DNA of 18,475 bases from an uncultured Bariatricus sp. (GTDB lineage: Bacteria > Bacillota > Clostridia > Lachnospirales > Lachnospiraceae): contig CAKRCD010000031.1 of NCBI GenBank assembly GCA_934307065.1, positions 1 to 18,475 on the forward strand, written 5' to 3'. The translations under genes and the position numbers were made by a program. Under the pieces are notes generated by a model. It had not been told where the DNA came from. It saw nothing but the letters and a program-made list of their open reading frames with translations, and made no database searches. Of the stretch, positions 14,222 to 18,475 are shown piece after piece (position 1 is the stretch's first letter; the number at the start of each line of letters is the position of its first letter).

Positions 14222-14680
14222 ATGCTGTGTGTAGAAGAACTGAGAATAGAAGATAAAGCTACTCTTTTGGAGGTCGCAGAGCTAGAAAAATCTGCTTTTT
14301 TGGATGCGTGGAGTTTAAAAGAGATAGAAAGCACGGTAAACCAGAAGCAGTCAATCTGCGCAACTGCAAAGGAAGAAGGCAGAACTTTAGGATATTATCT
14401 CTGTTACAGAGTACTTGATGAATGCGAGATTGCACGAATAGCAGTAAACCAGAAAGAAAGAAGAAAGGGGATTGGACAATCCCTTTTTTCGCATTTACTT
14501 CAGGTCTGTAGAGAAAAGAATATAACTAAAATTCTTTTAGATGTGAGAGAAAGCAATTTACCTGCGATCCGGTTTTACGAAAAAAATGGATTTAAAAAGG
14601 ATGGAATCCGCAAGAATTATTATGCGGGAACAAATCCGGAAAATGCCATTCTGATGAGTCTGAATCTGATAGAAATGTGA
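14222..14680 (+). CDS. rimI: Ribosomal protein S18-alanine N-acetyltransferase family protein RimI
   Basis: A 152-residue GNAT acetyltransferase. The acetyl-CoA loop is in ARIAVNQKERRKGIGQSLFSHLL (71-93, RRKGIG at 80-85); LDVRESNLPAIRFYEKNGF (106-124) carries the catalytic-type Glu110 and Tyr119 of the RimI group. RimI acetylates the N-terminus of ribosomal protein S18 in enteric bacteria, and its place beside tsaB and tsaD is a conserved bacterial arrangement that supports the name. AGAGG precedes the ATG by about eight bases, at the tsaB stop. After it comes a 176-nt gap with a hairpin and possible promoters. Confidence 0.9.
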   Translation: MLCVEELRIEDKATLLEVAELEKSAFLDAWSLKEIESTVNQKQSICATAKEEGRTLGYYLCYRVLDECEIARIAVNQKERRKGIGQSLFSHLLQVCREKNITKILLDVRESNLPAIRFYEKNGFKKDGIRKNYYAGTNPENAILMSLNLIEM

Positions 14681-14724
14681 TATGGGATATCTGATATGCA
14701 ATATATGACATAAAGTATATGGTG

Positions 14725-14754
14725 TTTAAAAGAAGAAAAATTTCATTATATAAT
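14725..14754 (+). promoter_or_regulatory. Weak candidate promoter after rimI
   Basis: TTTAAA (14725-14730), an 18-bp spacer and a perfect TATAAT (14749-14754). The -35 is poor. A second TATAAT at 14812-14817 has an even weaker -35. Either would allow separate expression of the 78-residue protein and rnz. Confidence 0.3.
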
Positions 14755-14784
14755 GGAAGATTTCGTATAAATATGAAAGAGTTT

Positions 14785-14804
14785 CCACTAGAAATAGTGG
14801 TTTT
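14785..14804 (+). terminator. Small hairpin with T-run (possible attenuator)
   Basis: CCACTA, loop GAAA, TAGTGG, then TTTT. Six perfect pairs with a stable GNRA tetraloop, but only four T. It lies between rimI and the 78-residue gene and could partly separate the two halves of the cluster. Confidence 0.45.
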
Positions 14805-14856
14805 GTCAAGGTATAATTTTGGCGTAGTCAATGAAAAACATGCAGGAGGAAATTGT

Positions 14857-15093
14857 ATGCGCCAGTATAAGATTTACGAAAAAGAAGAAAAGCAGATAGA
14901 GAAAATTATCTGCAATATGTGTAAAAAAGAAATAAAAATCCTAAATGGAATGCCGATAGAGGATGTATTGACTGTGGAGAAAAGATGGGGTTATTTTTCT
15001 GAAAAGGATAATGAAGTACACCGATTTGACCTTTGCGAAGCCTGTTATGACAGACTTGTCGCATCTTTTATGATTCCAGTGGAAAAAGAATAG
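14857..15093 (+). CDS. Small protein with two CxxC motifs (putative zinc-binding)
   Basis: A 78-residue acidic and lysine-rich protein. CNMC (19-22) and CEAC (60-63) are spaced as in a four-cysteine zinc ribbon, which is an inference. I do not recognise a named family, though similar small proteins occur in Clostridia to my memory. The start ATG at 14857 has a perfect AGGAGG (14844-14849) seven bases before it, far better than upstream in-frame ATGs at 14719 and 14773, which lack ribosome sites. It ends eight bases before rnz, so the two are surely cotranscribed; its setting among tRNA-maturation genes is the only hint of function. Confidence 0.75.
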   Translation: MRQYKIYEKEEKQIEKIICNMCKKEIKILNGMPIEDVLTVEKRWGYFSEKDNEVHRFDLCEACYDRLVASFMIPVEKE

Positions 15094-15101
15094 GAGACAG
15101 A

Positions 15102-16016
15102 ATGTTAGATGTATGTTTGCTTGGAACCGGTGGGATGATGCCGCTTCCATATCGGTGGCTGACTGCGCTGATGACAAGATTTAATGGAAGTCAGCTGTTG
15201 ATAGATTGTGGAGAAGGAACTCAGATTGCCATGAAGGAAAAGGGCTGGAGCTTTAAGCCGATAGATGTAATATGTTTTACACATTTCCATGGAGACCATA
15301 TCAGTGGACTTCCGGGTCTGCTTCTGACTATGGGTAATGCGGAACGCAGGGAACCCCTTACATTGATTGGACCAAAAGGATTAGAGCGGGTAGTCAATTC
15401 ACTGCGTGTGATTGCGCCGGAGCTTCCTTTCGAATTGAAATTTATAGAGATTACAGAACCGGAGCAGGCTTTTGAAATAAATGGCTATCGTGTGACTGCA
15501 TTTAAAGTCAAGCATAATGTGACTTGCTATGGTTATACGATAGAAATAGACCGTGCTGGAAAATTCGATGTGCAAAGAGCTATGAAACAGGAGATACCAA
15601 AGGAATATTGGCGATATCTGCAAAAGGGTGAAAGCATGGAATACAATGGTAAAATACTGACTCCGGACATGGTTCTGGGACCACCGCGCCGTGGAATCAA
15701 GCTGACTTATTGTACGGATACCAGACCAACGGATTCCATCCGGGAACATGCTGCGGATTCCGATTTATTTATCTGTGAAGGAATGTATGGAGAAAAAGAA
15801 AAAGCAGCAAAGGCTGTAGAATATAAGCATATGACATTTCATGAAGCAGCCCAGCTCGCAAAAGCAGCAAATGTAAAGGAAATGTGGCTGACACACTATA
15901 GCCCGTCATTGACGCATCCGGAAGAATTTATGGATGAAGTGCGGGCAATTTTCCCGTATGCAAAAGCGGGAAAGGATAGAATGACAGTAGAACTGGATTT
16001 CCCGGAAGATAAGTAA
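15102..16016 (+). CDS. rnz: Ribonuclease Z
   Basis: A 304-residue tRNase Z of the metallo-beta-lactamase fold and usual length. It cuts pre-tRNAs just after the discriminator base, the first step in making the 3' end of tRNAs whose genes lack CCA. Metal ligands are visible: THFHGDH (H61, H63, D65, H66), H136 in KHNVTCYGY, D204 in YCTDTRP and H263 in LTHYSPS. LLIDCGEGTQ (32-41) is also typical, and residues 150-190 (including GPPRRGIKLT just after) correspond to the flexible tRNA-binding arm region. AGGAG precedes the ATG by five bases or so. Both tRNA genes downstream in this window lack encoded CCA, fitting a need for this enzyme. Confidence 0.96.
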   Translation: MLDVCLLGTGGMMPLPYRWLTALMTRFNGSQLLIDCGEGTQIAMKEKGWSFKPIDVICFTHFHGDHISGLPGLLLTMGNAERREPLTLIGPKGLERVVNSLRVIAPELPFELKFIEITEPEQAFEINGYRVTAFKVKHNVTCYGYTIEIDRAGKFDVQRAMKQEIPKEYWRYLQKGESMEYNGKILTPDMVLGPPRRGIKLTYCTDTRPTDSIREHAADSDLFICEGMYGEKEKAAKAVEYKHMTFHEAAQLAKAANVKEMWLTHYSPSLTHPEEFMDEVRAIFPYAKAGKDRMTVELDFPEDK

Positions 16017-16048
16017 CTGGTGTAAGAAAGTAGAAAGAAGAGAGCAAA

Positions 16049-17083
16049 ATGAGAGCAGAGAAAGAAAAGGATGTATTAATCTTGGCAATTGAGAGTTCCT
16101 GCGATGAAACGGCGGCTGCGGTTGTGAAAAATGGCAGGGAAGTACTGTCTAATGTGATATTTTCCCAGATTGAACTGCACACGCTATATGGTGGTGTTGT
16201 TCCTGAGATTGCGTCCAGAAAACATATTGAAAAAATTAATCAGGTAATAGAAGAAGCACTGGCAAAGGCCGGAGTGACTTTAGATGACATAGATGCTATT
16301 GGTGTCACATATGGTCCCGGACTTGTGGGGGCATTGTTGGTTGGAGTTGCAGAGGCAAAAGCAATCGCATATGCCAAGAAACTTCCGTTAGTGGGAGTTC
16401 ATCATATTGAGGGACATATTTCTGCAAATTATATTGAAAATAAAGAACTTGAGCCTCCGTTTTTGTGCCTAGTAGTATCGGGAGGACATACGCACCTGGT
16501 ATGCGTCCAGGATTATGGTAAATATGAAATTCTCGGTAGAACCAGAGACGATGCGGCAGGTGAAGCATTTGATAAAGTCGCACGTGCTATAGGACTTGGT
16601 TATCCGGGAGGCCCTAAGATTGATAAACTTTCCAAAGAAGGCAATCCGGATGCAATTTCGTTTCCACGAGCTCATATTGCGGATTCTGAATATGACTTTA
16701 GTTTCAGTGGGGTAAAATCTGCGGTACTCAATTATATCAATGGATGTCAGATGAAAGGCATGGAATATAATCGTGCTGATATTGCGGCTTCTTTTCAGAA
16801 AGCGGTAACGGATGTGCTGGTTGGAAATGCAATTCATGGTGTTCAGAAATATGGATTAAACAAACTGGCAATTGCAGGCGGTGTAGCGTCAAACAGTACT
16901 CTGCGTGCAGCTATGAAAGAAGCATGTGAAAAGAATGAAATCGAATTTTATTATCCCTCTCCGATTTACTGCACAGACAATGCAGCTATGATAGGAGCAG
17001 CGGCATATTACGAATATATGGCCGGGACACGTCATGGATGGGATTTGAATGCAGTTCCGAATCTGAAACTGGGTGAAAGGTAA
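16049..17083 (+). CDS. tsaD: tRNA N6-adenosine threonylcarbamoyltransferase TsaD
   Basis: A 344-residue TsaD (YgjD/Kae1 family), the catalytic subunit that transfers threonylcarbamoyl from its adenylate to A37 of ANN-decoding tRNAs. It opens [16 protein letters not shown] (11-26). The metal site HHIEGH gives H119 and H123, with the third ligand in [17 protein letters not shown] near the C-terminus. [30 protein letters not shown] and [10 protein letters not shown] are the other diagnostic blocks. The ribosome site is modest (GAGAG just before the ATG). It partners TsaB and TsaE encoded upstream in the same cluster. TsaC/Sua5, which makes the adenylate intermediate, is not in the window. Confidence 0.97.
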   Translation: MRAEKEKDVLILAIESSCDETAAAVVKNGREVLSNVIFSQIELHTLYGGVVPEIASRKHIEKINQVIEEALAKAGVTLDDIDAIGVTYGPGLVGALLVGVAEAKAIAYAKKLPLVGVHHIEGHISANYIENKELEPPFLCLVVSGGHTHLVCVQDYGKYEILGRTRDDAAGEAFDKVARAIGLGYPGGPKIDKLSKEGNPDAISFPRAHIADSEYDFSFSGVKSAVLNYINGCQMKGMEYNRADIAASFQKAVTDVLVGNAIHGVQKYGLNKLAIAGGVASNSTLRAAMKEACEKNEIEFYYPSPIYCTDNAAMIGAAAYYEYMAGTRHGWDLNAVPNLKLGER

Positions 17084-17101
17084 AAGAAAGGCTGAAAGCA
17101 G

Positions 17102-17833
17102 ATGGAAAAGAAAGGCTGTACTGCGATTGTTCTGGCAGCAGGTCAAGGGCGGCGCATGGGGACAAAAATACAGAAACAATATTTAGAACTGGATGGAAAG
17201 CCAGTATTATATTATTCTTTACATGTGTTTGAACGGTCAGAAATGATTGATGATATTATTTTGGTTGTGGGGGAAGGACAAGAGTCCTATTGCCGCTCTG
17301 AAATTATACAGAAATATCATCTGACAAAAGTGAAAGCGGTAATACCAGGTGGGAAAGAACGATATGAATCTGTGTATTTTGCACTGAAATATATGGACGA
17401 ACAGAAAAATGTCGCTGGGGCAGCATCCGAAGGAATCGTATTTATTCACGATGGAGCCAGACCATTTGTAGATGAAGCCATGATTCAGCGAGCATACAGT
17501 GAAGTAAATGTTCAGGGAGCATGTGTGGTTGGTATGCCGGTAAAAGATACAATTAAAATAGTCGATGAGAAAAATTTCGCCAAGGACACTCCGGACAGAC
17601 GTACACTTTGGATGATTCAGACTCCGCAGGTATTCAAAACGTCTCTTGTGCAAAAAGCCTATTTCAAATTGATGAAGCAGGAAGAAATTCAGGTAACAGA
17701 TGATGCAATGGTTGTGGAACAAATGCTTGCATATCCGGTTAAACTTGTAGAAGGCTCTTACGAGAATATCAAGATTACCACACCAGAAGATATCGGTGTA
17801 GCGGAGTGTTTTGCCGAAAAAAGAAAAAAGTAA
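17102..17833 (+). CDS. ispD: 2-C-methyl-D-erythritol 4-phosphate cytidylyltransferase IspD
   Basis: A 243-residue cytidylyltransferase of the non-mevalonate isoprenoid pathway, joining CTP and methylerythritol phosphate. The CTP-binding loop VLAAGQGRRMG is at 10-20 with K25 in KQYLELDGKP, GGKERYESV at 83-91, HDGARPFV at 116-123, D149 in PVKDTI, QTPQVF at 173-178 and KITTPEDIGVAE at 224-235: a complete set. The enzyme is cytoplasmic. It follows tsaD by 18 nt, is the last protein gene of the cluster, and has a weak ribosome site (AAAGG about 13 bases upstream), so it may depend on coupling. The next feature is a tRNA promoter that begins ten bases after the stop. Confidence 0.95.
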   Translation: MEKKGCTAIVLAAGQGRRMGTKIQKQYLELDGKPVLYYSLHVFERSEMIDDIILVVGEGQESYCRSEIIQKYHLTKVKAVIPGGKERYESVYFALKYMDEQKNVAGAASEGIVFIHDGARPFVDEAMIQRAYSEVNVQGACVVGMPVKDTIKIVDEKNFAKDTPDRRTLWMIQTPQVFKTSLVQKAYFKLMKQEEIQVTDDAMVVEQMLAYPVKLVEGSYENIKITTPEDIGVAECFAEKRKK

Positions 17834-17842
17834 AAAAAGGTG

Positions 17843-17872
17843 TTGACAATCATAAACGTATTGTGGTATTAT
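17843..17872 (+). promoter_or_regulatory. Promoter of tRNA-Ser(UGA)
   Basis: A perfect TTGACA (17843-17848), an 18-bp spacer and TATTAT (17867-17872). The short transcript leader forms a perfect hairpin TCCGTG-AGA-CACGGA (17881-17895) before the tRNA, a possible processing signal. Confidence 0.8.
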
Positions 17873-17912
17873 CTTAATTGTCCGTGAGACACGGATGAAT
17901 AATTTCATAAAT

Positions 17913-17998
17913 GCAGAGGTATCGAAGTGGTCATAACGAGGCGGTCTTGAAAACCGTTTGTCCGGGAGGGCGCGTGGGTTCGAATCCCACCCTCTGCG
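17913..17998 (+). tRNA. tRNA-Ser (anticodon UGA)
   Basis: An 86-nt class II tRNA. The acceptor arms GCAGAGG (17913-17919) and CCTCTGC (17991-17997) pair fully, with discriminator G at 17998. The anticodon loop CTTGAAA gives TGA at 17948-17950 (decodes UCA and, by wobble, other UCN codons). A variable arm (TTTGTCCGGGAGGGCGC region) and T loop GGTTCGAATCC are present. CCA is not encoded. Confidence 0.97.
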
Positions 17999-18003
17999 TT
18001 ATT

Positions 18004-18032
18004 AAAAAGTCTTGCAAGAGCAAGACTTTTTT
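18004..18032 (+). terminator. Terminator after tRNA-Ser(UGA)
   Basis: AAAAAGTCTTGC (18004-18015), loop AAGA, GCAAGACTTTTTT (18020-18032): a perfect stem of 12 pairs ending in a T-run, five bases after the tRNA. Confidence 0.93.
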
Positions 18033-18103
18033 GTTTCACTGGGAAAGTTCTTTGCTAAGGTGGATTGAAAAAGTGAATTTCATTTTGAAGGAGGAATTTA
18101 ACT

Positions 18104-18154
18104 ATGCCAGTGAATTGTTCTTTTACAATAAATAAAAATGTAATAAAAGACTAG
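18104..18154 (+). other. Very short frame with a strong ribosome site between the tRNAs
   Basis: AAGGAGG (18088-18094) precedes ATG 18104 by nine bases; the frame encodes only MPVNCSFTINKNVIKD and stops inside the next promoter's -35 box. It may be a fragment of a lost gene's 5' end or a tiny peptide; no promoter for it is evident. Confidence 0.2.
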
Positions 18155-18180
18155 ACAAATGCGAAAGATTCGTGTATATT
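18152..18180 (+). promoter_or_regulatory. Promoter of tRNA-Ser(GGA)
   Basis: TAGACA (18152-18157), a 17-bp spacer and TATATT (18175-18180), 15 bases before the tRNA. Confidence 0.65.
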
Positions 18181-18195
18181 AACTAACGGACATTT

Positions 18196-18285
18196 GGAGA
18201 AATACCCAAGTTGGCCGAAGGGGCTCCCCTGGAAAGGGAGTAGGTCGTTAATAGCGGCGCGAGGGTTCAAATCCCTCTTTCTCCG
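18196..18285 (+). tRNA. tRNA-Ser (anticodon GGA)
   Basis: A 90-nt class II tRNA. GGAGAAA (18196-18202) pairs with TTTCTCC (18278-18284), discriminator G 18285. The anticodon stem CTCCC/GGGAG encloses CTGGAAA, giving GGA at 18231-18233 (decodes UCC and UCU). A long variable arm and T loop GGTTCAAATCC are present. CCA is not encoded. Confidence 0.97.
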
Positions 18286-18331
18286 TTGAATCTATCATGA
18301 ATTATATTTTGACAAAAAATGTAAAAAACTG

Positions 18332-18361
18332 TTGACAAGAGACAGCCTCTCATGATAGTAT
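18332..18361 (+). promoter_or_regulatory. Upstream tandem promoter at the right edge
   Basis: A perfect TTGACA (18332-18337), an 18-bp spacer and TAGTAT (18356-18361). Its -10 lies within the right arm of a 9-bp inverted repeat, CTATCATGA (18292-18300) with TCATGATAG (18350-18358). Confidence 0.7.
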
Positions 18362-18413
18362 AAAAAAGCTTTCGAAATGCAAAATGAAAGCAAAAAATAA
18401 AATAAAAAAACTG

Positions 18414-18442
18414 TTGACAAAGCGAAACGCTTATGATATTAT
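18414..18442 (+). promoter_or_regulatory. Downstream tandem promoter at the right edge
   Basis: A perfect TTGACA (18414-18419), a 17-bp spacer and TATTAT (18437-18442). The sequence around it repeats that of the promoter 82 bp upstream. The transcript would begin with a CTGTC/GACAG hairpin (18450-18464). The gene served lies outside the window; an rRNA operon is the likely candidate from the tandem strong promoters. Confidence 0.8.
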
Positions 18443-18475
18443 AAATAAGCTGTCGCTGAGACAGAAACAACGAAC

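Larger units (their letters stand above)
18325..18450 (+). repeat. Tandem duplication of a promoter module
   Basis: AAAAACTGTTGACAA occurs at 18325-18339 and again at 18406-18420 (an 82-bp shift for the TTGACA). Both copies continue with similar bases through ATGATA, the -10 and TATAAA, and end in AAGCT (18367-18371) or AAGCTGTC (18448-18454). This indicates a duplicated promoter unit, not two unrelated promoters. Confidence 0.65.

Noticed and set aside
17237..17908. A 223-codon minus-strand open frame opposite ispD
   Set aside because: It is Cys/Phe/His-rich without domain sense, has no ribosome site and runs opposite a complete, well-conserved ispD; it is a shadow frame.
17911..18135. A 74-codon plus-strand frame beginning at the tRNA-Ser(UGA) gene
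   Set aside because: It is the translation of a structural tRNA gene and its terminator.
1..18475. Mobile elements, phage genes, toxin-antitoxin or defence systems, CRISPR arrays
   Set aside because: No transposase, integrase, regularly spaced repeats or recognisable defence protein were seen; gene content is conserved core genome throughout.

Overview
The window looks like chromosomal DNA from a low-to-mid GC Firmicute of class Clostridia, most likely family Lachnospiraceae. The basis is recognition, not a search: the EF-Tu C-terminus, a DUF5685 gene and a Cys-tailed J-domain gene behind tex, an FMN-riboswitch/RibU unit, near-consensus sigma-A promoters, AGGAGG ribosome sites and tRNA genes without encoded CCA. 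I see no transposase, integrase, phage gene or CRISPR array. Most of the window is conserved core genome, and the unusual material lies between genes and in one fused gene.

Left part (1-4760, plus strand). The 3' end of tuf is followed by a nested palindromic element that contains its terminator. Next come a promoter and a roughly 240-nt structured leader ending in a strong terminator, directly ahead of mgtE (Mg2+ transporter). The leader has two mutually exclusive pairings for the same 6-nt segment, as expected of a riboswitch or attenuator, and I cannot match it to a known class. An unrecognised membrane protein and a single 586-codon gene fusing SfsA to a complete MutY adenine glycosylase follow. 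A strong convergent terminator closes the block.

Middle-left part (4759-7564, minus strand). A PAP2-type phosphatase and a diacylglycerol-kinase-like lipid kinase are adjacent, each with its own promoter. They probably act on the same lipid pool. A candidate plus-strand small RNA (promoter plus terminator, no useful ORF) lies between the kinase promoter and a TetR regulator. The tetR promoter is overlapped by a perfect 20-bp inverted repeat, a likely autoregulatory operator.

Middle part (7653-12374, plus strand). tex, a DUF5685 gene and a J-domain/TPR-like gene form one cluster. An FMN riboswitch with terminator then controls ribU, the riboflavin-binding subunit of an ECF transporter.

Right part (12408-18475, plus strand). 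A good promoter precedes a YcxB-like membrane protein, tsaE, tsaB, rimI, a 78-residue double-CxxC protein, rnz (RNase Z), tsaD and ispD. Three of these make the t6A37 modification of tRNA and one matures tRNA 3' ends. Two separately promoted tRNA-Ser genes (UGA and GGA) follow. The window ends in two tandem promoters with duplicated sequence, probably the start of an rRNA operon outside the window.
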